A stretch of DNA of 64,000 nucleotides from assembly GCF_026013905.1 (NCBI RefSeq), contig NZ_CP110257.1, forward strand, positions 2,837,501 to 2,901,500. Reading direction: 5' to 3'. Shown in pieces: positions 34,221 through 43,398 of the stretch (the first letter of the stretch is position 1; each line of letters begins with the position of its first letter). The position numbers and the translations under genes were made by a program. The notes under the pieces were generated by a model. The model saw only the letters and a list, made by a program, of their open reading frames with translations. It did no database searches and was not told the DNA's origin. The stretch comes from Schlegelella aquatica (GTDB lineage Bacteria > Pseudomonadota > Gammaproteobacteria > Burkholderiales > Burkholderiaceae_C).

Positions 34221-36505
34221 CCATGCTCCACAGATCTCCCCGGCTCGCGCCTCGTGGTACGGCCGCCGCGCTGGCGGTCGCACTGCTCGCCGGTGCGCTC
34301 GCGCCCGGCCTGACGCACGCCCAGACGGGCGGCCCCCGCACCGAGTCCACGGCCACGAGCCAGGTGACGCTGAACTTCGTCAATGCCGAGATCGAGGCCG
34401 TGGCCCGCGCGATGGGCGTGATCCTGCGCCGGCAGTTCGTCGTCGACCCCCGGGTCAAGGGGACGATGACGCTCTACAGCGAGCAGCCGATGAGCCGTGG
34501 CGACGCGTACCTGCGCTTCCTGTCCGAGTTGCGCGGCCTGGGCTTTGCCGTGGTGCAGGTGGACGACCTGTACAAGATCGTGCCGGAGGCCGACGCCAAG
34601 CTGCAGACCGGCTCGGTCGCCGTGGGCGGCGTCACGCCGCAGCGCGGCGATCAGATCGTCACGCAGGTGTTCCGCATCCAGCACGAGAACGCGAACAACC
34701 TCGTCACGGTGCTGCGCCCGCTCATCAGCCCGAACAACACGATCAACGTCAACCCCGGCAACAACACGCTGGTGATCACCGACTACGCCGAGAACGTGCG
34801 GCGGCTCGGCAAGATCATCGCCGCGCTCGACCTGCCCAATGCGACCGACCTCGAGGTCATCCCGTTGCAGCATGCGGTGGCCTCCGACCTGGCGGTGCTG
34901 GTCCAGCGTCTGGTCGACCAGCAGGCCGCCGCGGCGGGCGGGGCGGTGCCCGCGCCCGGCCAGGCGGCGCCAGCCGCTGCGCCGGGCGCGGGCGCCTCGG
35001 GCGTCTCGATCATCCCGGACGTTCGCACCAACTCGCTCCTGGTGCGCGCCCCGAACCCCATGCGGCTGGCGATGGTGAAGTCGGTCGTCGCGCGGCTGGA
35101 TGTGCCGGGCCAGGGCGGGGCGGCCGGCAGCAACATCCACGTCGTCTACCTGAAGAACGCGGATGCCGTGCGGCTCGCGCAGGTGCTGCGCGCGGCCTTC
35201 AGCGCGGAGAGCCGGGGCGGGGCGGCCGGCGGCGCAGGCACCGCCGGGCTCACCGGGCTCGGGGCGGCCGCCGGCACCACGGCTGCGACGGGCGCCCCAG
35301 GCGGCTTCAACGCCCAAGCGGCGACGGGGATGGGCGCAGCCGGCGGGATGGGCTCGCCCCAGGCCACGGCCCCGGTGGGTCAGGTGGCCCCGCCGTCGAC
35401 GGGCGGCTTCATCCAGGCCGACCCGGCCACCAACTCGCTCATCATCACCGCCAGCGAGCCGCTGTACCGCCAGTTGCGCGCCGTGATCGACCAGCTCGAC
35501 TCCCGCCGTGCGCAGGTCTATGTCGAGACGATGATCGTCGAAGTCAACGCGACCAAGGCGGCAGACATCGGCTTCCAGTGGCAAGGCCTGCTCGGCAAGG
35601 AGGGCGACAAGTACGGCCTGATCGGCGGCACCAACTTCGGCACCGGCGGCAACAACATCATCAACCTCTCCATCGCCGCCGCGGGGGGCAACACCACCAC
35701 GCTGCCCTCGCCCGGCTTCAACATCGGCCTGATCCGCAACTTCGGCGGCGTCTACAGCCTGGCGGCGCTGGCGCGCTTCCTCGAGACCAACGCCGACGGC
35801 AACATCCTGTCCACGCCCAACCTCGTGACGCTGGACAACGAGGAAGCCAAGATCACGATCGGCCAGAACGTGCCGTTCGTGACCGGCCAGTACGCCAACA
35901 CGGGCACCGGCGGCACGATCAACCCCTTCCAGACGATCGAGCGCAAGGACGTCGGCATCACCTTGCGGGTGCGCCCGCAGATCGGCGAGAACGGCACGGT
36001 GCGCCTGCAGATCTACCAGGAGGTCTCCAGCGTCGTGAACCAGAACGTCTCGCAAGGCGTGGCCGACGCGACCGCGGGGCTCGTGACCAACAAGCGCTCC
36101 ATCGAGTCGAGCGTGGTCGTCGACGACGGCCAGATCATCGTGCTGGGCGGGCTGATGCAGGACCAGTTCCAGAACAACCGCGACAAGGTGCCGGTGCTGG
36201 GCGACGCGCCGCTCATCGGGGGCCTGTTCCGCAGCGAGAACCGCAACCGCACCAAGACGAACCTGATGGTGTTCCTGCGGCCGGTGGTGATGCGCGACCA
36301 GGATGCGACGATGCGGTTCTCGCTGGACCGCTACGACATGATCCGCGCGCAGCAGAAGGAGGCCCAACCCGAGCCCCGGCGCCTGTTGCCGATCAACGAG
36401 GCCCCGCTGCTGCCGCCGATGCGGGTGCCGCCCGCGCCCGATGCCGCCACGCCGCCGCAACCCGCCGCGAGCGCGCCGGCCCCTGCGGCCGTGCCCTCCA
36501 ACTGA
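34217..36505 (+). CDS. gspD: Type II secretion outer-membrane secretin GspD
   Basis: 762-aa secretin forming the outer-membrane gate. A Sec signal peptide ends near LTHA at about residue 35. N0-N3 domains follow (VTLNFVNAEIEAVARAMG, then repeated TNSLLVRAPNPM / TNSLIITASEPL blocks), then the secretin domain with VPFVTGQYAN, ERKDVGITLRVRPQI and VVVDDGQIIVLGGLMQD. Two low-complexity Gly/Ala/Pro insertions are present, about residues 237-263 and 331-395. The C-terminus is Pro/Ala-rich with no clear pilotin-binding S-domain. The ATG overlaps the gspN stop. Confidence 0.96.
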   Translation: MTMLHRSPRLAPRGTAAALAVALLAGALAPGLTHAQTGGPRTESTATSQVTLNFVNAEIEAVARAMGVILRRQFVVDPRVKGTMTLYSEQPMSRGDAYLRFLSELRGLGFAVVQVDDLYKIVPEADAKLQTGSVAVGGVTPQRGDQIVTQVFRIQHENANNLVTVLRPLISPNNTINVNPGNNTLVITDYAENVRRLGKIIAALDLPNATDLEVIPLQHAVASDLAVLVQRLVDQQAAAAGGAVPAPGQAAPAAAPGAGASGVSIIPDVRTNSLLVRAPNPMRLAMVKSVVARLDVPGQGGAAGSNIHVVYLKNADAVRLAQVLRAAFSAESRGGAAGGAGTAGLTGLGAAAGTTAATGAPGGFNAQAATGMGAAGGMGSPQATAPVGQVAPPSTGGFIQADPATNSLIITASEPLYRQLRAVIDQLDSRRAQVYVETMIVEVNATKAADIGFQWQGLLGKEGDKYGLIGGTNFGTGGNNIINLSIAAAGGNTTTLPSPGFNIGLIRNFGGVYSLAALARFLETNADGNILSTPNLVTLDNEEAKITIGQNVPFVTGQYANTGTGGTINPFQTIERKDVGITLRVRPQIGENGTVRLQIYQEVSSVVNQNVSQGVADATAGLVTNKRSIESSVVVDDGQIIVLGGLMQDQFQNNRDKVPVLGDAPLIGGLFRSENRNRTKTNLMVFLRPVVMRDQDATMRFSLDRYDMIRAQQKEAQPEPRRLLPINEAPLLPPMRVPPAPDAATPPQPAASAPAPAAVPSN

Positions 36506-36514
36506 GGCGTTTCG

Positions 36515-37936
36515 ATGGCCGCACGACACCCCCTGCCCTACGCCTTCGCCAAGGCGCACACGCTGCTGCTGGAAGACGACGGCGAGCGGCTCGTGCTGTG
36601 GGCGGACGAGCAGGCTTCGCCGCAGGCGATCTCCGAGGTGCTGCGGCACTTCGACGTCGACGCCTTCGAGCGCGAGCCGGCCGCGACGCTCGCGCAGCGC
36701 ATCGCGGCGGCCTACGCCGGCGGCGAGTCCAGCGCCGCCGCGGTCGTCGGCGAGGTCGAGAGCGCGGTGGACCTGTCGCGCATGATGCAGGAGCTGCCCG
36801 CGGTGGAGGACCTGCTCGAGGCCGCCAACGACGCCCCCATCATCCGCATGCTCAACGCGCTGCTCACGCAGGCCGCGAAGGACGGCGCCTCCGACATCCA
36901 CATCGAGCCCTACGAACGCAGCTCTTCGGTGCGGTTCCGCGTGGACGGCACGCTGCGCGAGGTGGTGCAGCCCAACAAGGCGCTGCACGCCGCGCTCATT
37001 TCGCGCCTGAAGATCATGGCCGAGCTCGACATCGCCGAAAAGCGCCTGCCGCAAGATGGGCGCATTTCGCTGCGCATCGGCGGGCGGGCCATCGACGTGC
37101 GCGTCTCCACGCTGCCTTCGGCCCACGGCGAGCGCGCCGTGCTGCGTCTGCTCGACAAGGGCGACACCCGCTTCACGCTCGAGAGCCTGGGCATGAGCGG
37201 CGACACACTGGAGAAGTTCAACCGGCTCATCCAGCAGCCGCACGGCATCGTGCTGGTCACCGGCCCCACGGGCTCGGGCAAGACGACCACGCTCTACGCG
37301 GCGCTCGCCCGCATGGACACCGCCACCACCAACGTGCTGACGGTGGAAGACCCGATCGAGTACGAGCTGCCCGGCATCGGCCAGACGCAGGTCAACCCGA
37401 AGATCGACCTCACTTTCGCCAAGGCGCTGCGAGCCATCTTGCGGCAGGACCCGGACGTCATCATGATCGGCGAGATCCGCGACTTCGAGACCGCGCAAAT
37501 CGCGATCCAGGCGTCGCTCACCGGTCACCTGGTGCTGGCCACGCTGCACACCAACGACGCGCCCAGTGCCGTCACGCGGCTGATCGACATGGGCGTCGAG
37601 CCGTTCCTCTTGTCGTCGTCGCTGCTGGGCGTGCTGGCGCAGCGCCTCGTGCGGCGCCTGTGCCCCGTGTGCAAGACGCAAGACGATCGCGGCCGTTGGC
37701 ACCCCGTGGGCTGCCCGGCGTGCGGCCTGAGCGGCTACAAGGGCCGCACCGGCGTCTACGAACTGATGGTGGCCGACGACAAGATCCGCGCGCTGATCCA
37801 CAGCCGCGCGGCCGAGTCCCAGCTGTTCGTGGCCGCCGAGCAAGCGGGAATGCGCACCATGCGCGACGACGGCGAACGGCTCGTGCAAGCGGGCGTCACC
37901 TCGCTCGAGGAAGTGCTGCGCGTCACGCGCGAATAG
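36515..37936 (+). CDS. gspE: Type II secretion ATPase GspE
   Basis: 473-aa hexameric cytoplasmic ATPase powering pseudopilus assembly. Walker A GPTGSGKTTT is at about residue 249, the Asp and His boxes (EDPIEYEL, TGHLVLATLHTNDA) follow, and Walker B DPDVIMIGEIRD is at about 311. The zinc module has four cysteines in CPVC and CPAC (about 383-404). The N-terminus is compact relative to 500-residue homologues but keeps the GspL-binding region. It lies 9 nt after gspD. Confidence 0.96.
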   Translation: MAARHPLPYAFAKAHTLLLEDDGERLVLWADEQASPQAISEVLRHFDVDAFEREPAATLAQRIAAAYAGGESSAAAVVGEVESAVDLSRMMQELPAVEDLLEAANDAPIIRMLNALLTQAAKDGASDIHIEPYERSSSVRFRVDGTLREVVQPNKALHAALISRLKIMAELDIAEKRLPQDGRISLRIGGRAIDVRVSTLPSAHGERAVLRLLDKGDTRFTLESLGMSGDTLEKFNRLIQQPHGIVLVTGPTGSGKTTTLYAALARMDTATTNVLTVEDPIEYELPGIGQTQVNPKIDLTFAKALRAILRQDPDVIMIGEIRDFETAQIAIQASLTGHLVLATLHTNDAPSAVTRLIDMGVEPFLLSSSLLGVLAQRLVRRLCPVCKTQDDRGRWHPVGCPACGLSGYKGRTGVYELMVADDKIRALIHSRAAESQLFVAAEQAGMRTMRDDGERLVQAGVTSLEEVLRVTRE

Positions 37937-37967
37937 GGTCGCTGTGCCCGCCCGTCGCTGATCCACC

Positions 37968-39179
37968 ATGCCCGCCTATCGCTTCGAAGCCCTGGACGCC
38001 GCCGGCCGCACGAGCACCGGGTTGCTCGATGCGGACAACGCTCGCGCCGCCCGGGCGCAATTGCGCGCCCAGAAGCTCGTGCCGCTGGAAGTCACCCCCG
38101 TGGGCGCGCAGGAAGGCGCGCGCGAGGTGCGCCTGCGGCGCCGCGTCTTCAACGCCACGGCGCTGGCGATCTGGACGCGACAGCTTGCGGGCCTGGTGAG
38201 CGCGGGCCTGCCGCTCGAGCGTGCGCTCACGGCGCTCGCCGACGAGGCCGAGGACGAGCGCCAGCGCGAGTTGCTCGCGCACTTGCGCAGCGAAGTCAAT
38301 GCCGGCTCGACCTTCGCCAAGGCGCTCGCCACCGCCCCGCGCGAATTCGACGAGATCTACCGGGCCGTGGTGGCTGCCGGCGAGCAAAGCGGCAGCCTCG
38401 GCAAGGTGCTGGAGAAGCTCGCCGACGACCTCGAGGAGCGCCAGGCGCTCAAGGCCCGCATCGTGGGCGCGGCCCTCTACCCGGCCATCGTCTCGCTGGT
38501 CGCCGTGGTGATCGTCATCTTCCTCGTCACCTACGTCGTCCCCCAGGTGGCCTCCGTCTTCAGCGGGGGCAAGCGCAGCTTGCCTTTCCTCACCGTCGCG
38601 ATGCTCGCCCTCAGCGACTTCGTGCGCCACTGGGGTTGGCTCCTGGCCCTCGGCCTCGTGGCCGGCGGCGGCGCGCTGGCCGTCATGCTGCGCAACGAGG
38701 GGTTCCGGCTGCGCTTCGACGCCGCGTGGCTGCGCCTGCCCCTCGTCGGCCGGCTCTCGCGGGGCTACAACGCGGCGCGCTTCGCCGGCACGCTGGCCAT
38801 GCTGGCCGGCGCCGGCGTGCCCATCCTGAAGGCCTTGCAGGCAGCGGCCGAAACGTTGGGCAACCGCGCGATGCGCGCCGACGCTCTCGAGGCGCTGGTG
38901 CTGGTGCGCGAAGGCGCGCCCCTGGCGGCCGCACTCGCGGGCAAGAAGCGCTTTCCGGGGCTGCTGGCGATGTTCGCGCGGCTGGGTGAGCAGACGGGCG
39001 ATCTGAGCACGATGCTCGCGCGGGCCGCGCAGCAACTGGGCCAGGAAGTGCAGCGCCGGGCCATGCAGATGGCCACCATCCTCGAGCCCCTGCTGATCGT
39101 GACGATGGGTCTCGTCGTGATGTTGATCGTGCTGGCCGTGTTGCTGCCCATCATCGAACTCCAAACCTGGGTGCGCTGA
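37968..39179 (+). CDS. gspF: Type II secretion inner-membrane platform protein GspF
   Basis: 403-aa inner-membrane protein with two T2SSF domains and three transmembrane helices (about 170-192, 222-240 and 370-395). The start MPAYRFEALDAAGRTSTG is canonical. The conserved AGEQSGSLGKVLEKLA and its second copy LGEQTGDLSTMLARAA mark the duplicated domains. It ends the operon; gspO (prepilin peptidase) is not in the window. Confidence 0.96.
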   Translation: MPAYRFEALDAAGRTSTGLLDADNARAARAQLRAQKLVPLEVTPVGAQEGAREVRLRRRVFNATALAIWTRQLAGLVSAGLPLERALTALADEAEDERQRELLAHLRSEVNAGSTFAKALATAPREFDEIYRAVVAAGEQSGSLGKVLEKLADDLEERQALKARIVGAALYPAIVSLVAVVIVIFLVTYVVPQVASVFSGGKRSLPFLTVAMLALSDFVRHWGWLLALGLVAGGGALAVMLRNEGFRLRFDAAWLRLPLVGRLSRGYNAARFAGTLAMLAGAGVPILKALQAAAETLGNRAMRADALEALVLVREGAPLAAALAGKKRFPGLLAMFARLGEQTGDLSTMLARAAQQLGQEVQRRAMQMATILEPLLIVTMGLVVMLIVLAVLLPIIELQTWVR

Positions 39180-39550
39180 GGCGCCGGACCCGCGCCGCGG
39201 GCGGCCGTTGCCTCGAAGGCCTCGAACGGCGATCGGGCGCGGCCGGGCTGCCCCCGGCGCGCGTTGCCAGCGCTCGCCGACGAGCCCGTCGGCCCTTCAC
39301 CGACAGCCTCCGAGACCGCCGTCGTCGCATGATGTCCACGCCGATGGAGGACTTCCCGCGGCGGCGCGTGACGACCATCACGCCCGGGCCCTCGCCTGAG
39401 GCGTCGCTTGGGATCTGTGCGGGGTTTTCCGCTTTGTTCCAAGATTCGGCTCGTGCACGCTTTGCTGGAATGACCTTGGGTTTCCCGGGCAGCGCGCCCC
39501 GTCTGTCGGCACCGCGCGGCCGCCCGGGGACGCAGAGATGGAGGTGAACG
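39180..39550. other. 371-bp intergenic region after the T2SS operon
   Basis: I see no convincing gene, terminator or repeat here. Short open frames exist (for example plus strand 39329-39547) but lack an RBS and have no recognisable product. GGAGGTGAACG at the right end is the RBS of the AAA ATPase gene. Confidence 0.5.
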
Positions 39551-40543
39551 ATGAGCTCGCATGACCTGGTGCCGGCGCGCAGCGGCCACATCCCCATCGC
39601 CCACATGCGCGCGGTCTACCGCGTCACGGACGTCGAGCGGCGGCTGGACAAGCTGCCGCCCAAGGAGCACGAGCACCTGCGCTCGACCTACGAGCGCATG
39701 CTCGAACGTGGACCGGAGCGCTTTCAGGTCAAGCCCTCCGCCCTGCCGGTGATGGAAGCCCTCTACGACGAGCTGCCCAACTTCACCGAGGTGCTGGACG
39801 ACGTCAAACGCCAGCTCGCGCTGTGCCAGGACAGCCGTGACGCGCTCGAACTCACCCCCATGCTGCTGCTGGGCCCGCCCGGGGTCGGCAAGACGCATTT
39901 CGCCAAACGCCTGTCTCAACTGCTGGGTACCGGCATGGGCTTCGTCGCGATGAGCTCGCTGACGGCCGGATGGGTGCTCTCCGGCGCCTCCTCGCAATGG
40001 AAGGGCGCGCGGCCCGGCAAGGTCTTCGAAACCTTGGTGGACGGCCAGTACGCGAATCCGGTCATGGTGGTGGACGAGATCGACAAGGCCAGCGGCGAGT
40101 CCACCTATGACCCGCTGGGCGCGCTGTACAGCCTGCTCGAGCACGACACCGCCGGCAGCTTCACCGATGAGTTCGCCGAGGTGCCGATCGACGCCAGCCA
40201 AGTCATCTGGGTGGCCACCGCCAACGACGAACGCGCGATCCCCGAGCCCATCCTCAACCGCATGAACGTCTACACCGTACCGGCTCCCGACCGGGACGCC
40301 GCGCGCAAGATCGCCCTGCGGCTGTACCAGTCCATCCGGGCCGAGCACGATTGGGGTTCGCGCTTCGACCCCGAGCCGAGCGAGGCGGTGCTGGAGCGCA
40401 TGAGCACCCTCGCGCCGCGCGAGATGCGCCGTGCGTGGATGACCGCCTTCGGCAACGCCAAACTCGACAGCCGCGATCAGATCGAGGAAAAGGATCTGCC
40501 CGAGACCGGTCCGCGCAAGCAGGCGATCGGCTTCGTGCACTGA
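39551..40543 (+). CDS. Stand-alone Lon-type AAA family ATPase
   Basis: 330-aa cytoplasmic ATPase whose AAA module resembles that of Lon: Walker A LLGPPGVGKTHFAKRL (about residue 107), Walker B VMVVDEIDKASG, a sensor 1 region VIWVATANDERAIP, arginine residues in ILNRM, and a C-terminal helical lid. There is no protease domain with Ser-Lys dyad and no large Lon N-terminal substrate domain. A strong RBS (GGAGG) precedes ATG 39551. It is monocistronic and converges on the AhpD-like gene. Partner and substrate are unknown; a chaperone or unfoldase role is inference. Confidence 0.85.
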   Translation: MSSHDLVPARSGHIPIAHMRAVYRVTDVERRLDKLPPKEHEHLRSTYERMLERGPERFQVKPSALPVMEALYDELPNFTEVLDDVKRQLALCQDSRDALELTPMLLLGPPGVGKTHFAKRLSQLLGTGMGFVAMSSLTAGWVLSGASSQWKGARPGKVFETLVDGQYANPVMVVDEIDKASGESTYDPLGALYSLLEHDTAGSFTDEFAEVPIDASQVIWVATANDERAIPEPILNRMNVYTVPAPDRDAARKIALRLYQSIRAEHDWGSRFDPEPSEAVLERMSTLAPREMRRAWMTAFGNAKLDSRDQIEEKDLPETGPRKQAIGFVH

Positions 40544-40674
40544 CAGCGCGGCCGGCGCCCGCACGCCGCCCGCACGCCGCCCGCCGGTCACCTGGCCGTC
40601 GGCGCGGCGCTCGGGTCGCATCGGCCCTGCCCACCGGCCACGGGCAGCGCGCTCCACCCGTGCCTGCCGGGGCT

Positions 40675-41247
40675 TTACGACTTCGGCACCCGGCCGAGCA
40701 GATAGAACTCCTCGTTCGGCTGCAGGCTCGCGAAGTTCGCGAGCCGGTTGCTCATCGCAAAGAAGCTCGTGATGGCGCCGATGTCCCAGATGTCCTCGTC
40801 GGAGAAGCCGTGCGCCTTCAACGCGGCCAGGTCGTCGTCCACCACCTCGCCTGAGCGGGTCGCGAGCTTGACCGCGAAGTCGAGCATCGCCCGCTGCCTG
40901 GGCGTCAGCTCCGCGCGCCGGTGGTTGGTGGCCAACTGGTCGGCCAGGCGGGGGTTCTTCGCGCGAATGCGAAGGATCGCGCCGTGCGCGACGACGCAAT
41001 ACAAGCAGTCGTTCACGCCGGAGGTGGCGACGACGATCATCTCGCGCTCGGCCTTCGTCAACCCGCCATCCTTCTCCATCAGCGCGTCGTGATAGGCGAA
41101 GAAGGCGCGGAACTCGTCCGGCCGGCGGGCGAGCAGCAAGAAGACGTTGGGCACGAAGCCCGACTTCTCCTGCACGGCCAGGATGCGCTGGCGAATGTCG
41201 TCCGGCAGGGAGTCGAGCGGGGGGAAGGGATAGCGGGCGGGGGTCAT
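40675..41247 (-). CDS. Carboxymuconolactone decarboxylase / AhpD-like peroxidase-related protein
   Basis: 190-aa protein of the peroxidase-related AhpD-like family. The redox motif is in NDCLYCVVAHG (Cys-x-x-Cys followed by His three residues later), as in AhpD. Conserved helices include EREMIVVATSGVN and LTPRQRAMLDFAVKL. A strong RBS (AGGAGG) precedes the ATG at 41247. It probably acts in thiol/peroxide chemistry; the exact substrate is unknown. Confidence 0.88.
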   Translation of the reverse strand: MTPARYPFPPLDSLPDDIRQRILAVQEKSGFVPNVFLLLARRPDEFRAFFAYHDALMEKDGGLTKAEREMIVVATSGVNDCLYCVVAHGAILRIRAKNPRLADQLATNHRRAELTPRQRAMLDFAVKLATRSGEVVDDDLAALKAHGFSDEDIWDIGAITSFFAMSNRLANFASLQPNEEFYLLGRVPKS

Positions 41248-41374
41248 GCGGTCCTCCTGAAAGCCACAAAGACTATTGTGTACCGTGACCCTGCCCGCCG
41301 CCCCGGTGCAGGAGCTTACCCACCCGAAGGCCCGAGCCCGGGCGGGTGCTCCAGAGTCAAGACAGTCGGCAGGA

Positions 41375-42331
41375 TCAATAGAAAATGCCGGCGAACGACC
41401 GCCCGTTCGAGCTGGTGGCCTTCGGCGTCGAGCTACCCGCCTCGTAGTACTGATAGATGAACCGGTCCGCAGAGCCGACTATGCGCACGAAGTTCCCGCG
41501 CGAATCCACCACGTCGAGTTCGCCCTGCAGCACCCCGCCGGACCAAGAGAACGGCTTGTTCTGACGCAGCGCGAAGTAGCGGCCTGCATGTTGCACGAAG
41601 CCTCCGAACGAGAACGACGTCGAGCCGGTAGTGCTGTCGTACTCATAGGTCACCGAGTGCCACCATTCGATCCTTTCGGCCCCGCGGGTTGCGCTCAAGC
41701 CCTCATAGACCAACGAGATCGTGTCCTTCGAAGCACTCGTCGAGGCGGCCACCGTGGCGACGCCGTCGATCACCGTCGTCACCCCGTCGGCGGTGACGGA
41801 GAAGTTTCGTGCACTGAGCTGCGCCGCGAACGACTGCTGCGTGACCGAAGTCACCGTGAGGCGCATCCCCCCATCGAGGCGGACGCCGCCTTCTACGCAG
41901 CTTTGCGCCTGGAAATCGACATAGTCGCCCGCGGAGACGGTGTTGGGATCCTTGTAGGACACGGTCACCGCGAGGGAGCCTCCGCTCGAGCAAGCGACCG
42001 TCTCAGAAGCGATGGCCAAGGGTTGAGCTCGCTCGCCGGCGCGAAGCCGCGCCACACCTTGGCGGACCAGCGAAACAATGGCATCGTTCGAGGGCTGGCT
42101 CGCCCCGCCGACAGAATAACTCCCCGCAAGCGCAGATGATGCCGCATTCGTCGCCGTCAGCGTATCGACGACCCCATTGGCGACCACCTCGTAATCGGTG
42201 GCCGAGACGCTCCCGTTCACGGTCGGCTGGGCGCTGCCGCCCCCTCCTCCCCCTCCTCCGCAAGCAGCGAGGAACGGTACCCCCAGGCACAGTGCCAGGA
42301 GCCAAGCAGACATCTTTTTCGACTTCATCAT
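41375..42331 (-). CDS. Putative outer-membrane lipoprotein with poly-Gly linker, function unknown
   Basis: 318-aa secreted protein. The signal peptide MMKSKKMSAWLLALCLGVPFLAAC ends in a lipobox (LAAC), and the acylated Cys is followed by eight glycines. The rest is Ser/Thr/Val-rich and predicted beta, with no recognised catalytic motif, and ends SSNGRSFAGIFY. Codon use and GC are lower than in neighbours (many AT-rich codons in the middle), hinting at later acquisition. The start is the first of two tandem ATGs, preceded by AGGTAGGA. It is divergent from the nucleotidase gene. Confidence 0.75.
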   Translation of the reverse strand: MMKSKKMSAWLLALCLGVPFLAACGGGGGGGGSAQPTVNGSVSATDYEVVANGVVDTLTATNAASSALAGSYSVGGASQPSNDAIVSLVRQGVARLRAGERAQPLAIASETVACSSGGSLAVTVSYKDPNTVSAGDYVDFQAQSCVEGGVRLDGGMRLTVTSVTQQSFAAQLSARNFSVTADGVTTVIDGVATVAASTSASKDTISLVYEGLSATRGAERIEWWHSVTYEYDSTTGSTSFSFGGFVQHAGRYFALRQNKPFSWSGGVLQGELDVVDSRGNFVRIVGSADRFIYQYYEAGSSTPKATSSNGRSFAGIFY

Positions 42332-42461
42332 GCGTGTTCCTACCTCTTTGTTGTAAACCGTTGTAACGGCACGGCGATCTTGCCATCGCCACTCGACCGA
42401 ATTCGTTGACTTCCCCCAAAAGGGGGACGCCCCATCGCAAATTTGTTGCAGGCCACCGACC

Positions 42462-43367
42462 ATGCCCCTCTCCCTCACCGGCCAATTCGTCGTCGCCATC
42501 TCCTCGCGTGCGCTCTTCGACTTCGAGGAGGAGAACCAGCTCTTCGAAGCCACCGACGACCGCGCCTACATGGAGTTGCAGCTGCAGCGGCTGGACGTGC
42601 CGGCCAAGCCCGGGGTGGCGTTCTCGCTCGTGCAGAAACTCCTGGCCTTCAACGCCAACACGGCCGACGGCAAGCCCCGGGTGGAGGTGGTGATCCTCTC
42701 GCGCAACGATCCCGTGTCGGGCATGCGCGTGTTCCGCTCGGCGCAGCATTACCAGCTGCCGATCCAGCGCGGTGTGTTCACGCGTGGCACGTCGCCCTAC
42801 CGCTACCTGCGCCCGTTGCAAGCGCAGCTCTTTCTCTCGGCCAATGAGCTCGACGTGCGTTCGGCGTTGGAAGCGGGCTTTCCCGCCGCGCGGGTCTACC
42901 CGCACTCTGCACGCGCCTCGGACGCTCATCCGCACGAGGTTCGCATCGCCTTCGACGGCGACGCGGTGCTGTTCTCGGACGAAGCCGAGCGCGTCTTCCA
43001 GGACGGTGGGCTGGACGCCTTTCACCGCCACGAGACGAGCCGCGCCGACTATCCCCTGCCCGCCGGGCCGTTCAAGCCGGTGCTGGAGGCCCTGCACAGG
43101 CTCCAGCAGCACGGCAGCCCGACGATGCGCATCCGCACCGCGTTGGTCACCGCGCGCAGCGCGCCAGCGCACGAGCGCGCGATCCGCACGCTGATGAACT
43201 GGAAGATCGAGGTGGACGAAGCCATGTTCCTCGGCGGGCTGCCGAAGGGCGAATTCCTGCGTGAGTTCGAGCCCGACTTCTTCTTCGACGACCAGATGCG
43301 GCACATCGAGAACGCCGCCGCGCACGTGCCCTCGGGTCACGTGGCAGCCGGCGTGATCAACGGCTAG
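42462..43367 (+). CDS. 5'-nucleotidase (PF06189-type, cytosolic cN-I-like)
   Basis: 301-aa cytoplasmic 5'-nucleotidase related to vertebrate cytosolic nucleotidase I, expected to dephosphorylate nucleoside monophosphates. Blocks seen: VVAISSRALFDFEEEN at the N-terminus (DxE-type acceptor region), VVILSRNDP, IAFDGDAVLFSDEAE (HAD-like DGD), and FFFDDQMRHIENA near the C-terminus. It is a single gene, divergent from the lipoprotein. The upstream region has a perfect hairpin TCCCCC-AAAA-GGGGGA about 50 nt before the ATG. Confidence 0.88.
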   Translation: MPLSLTGQFVVAISSRALFDFEEENQLFEATDDRAYMELQLQRLDVPAKPGVAFSLVQKLLAFNANTADGKPRVEVVILSRNDPVSGMRVFRSAQHYQLPIQRGVFTRGTSPYRYLRPLQAQLFLSANELDVRSALEAGFPAARVYPHSARASDAHPHEVRIAFDGDAVLFSDEAERVFQDGGLDAFHRHETSRADYPLPAGPFKPVLEALHRLQQHGSPTMRIRTALVTARSAPAHERAIRTLMNWKIEVDEAMFLGGLPKGEFLREFEPDFFFDDQMRHIENAAAHVPSGHVAAGVING

Positions 43368-43398
43368 GAGTTTGGCCGCGCTGGGCGCGCGAGCGGAT

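Noticed and set aside
33998..37969. A 1323-codon open frame on the minus strand opposite gspN, gspD and gspE
   Set aside because: It is an antisense shadow produced by GC-rich third-position bias. The translation is low-complexity (Arg/Gly/Val/His) with no domain, and the plus strand holds three unmistakable T2SS genes.
39329..39547. Small plus-strand gene after gspF
   Set aside because: No RBS, no homology, and composition typical of random GC-rich frames. Left as intergenic.
40556..40585. Short direct repeat (GCACGCCGCCC twice) between the AAA ATPase and AhpD-like genes
   Set aside because: Only two short copies in a GC-rich gap; no structure or partner that would make it meaningful.
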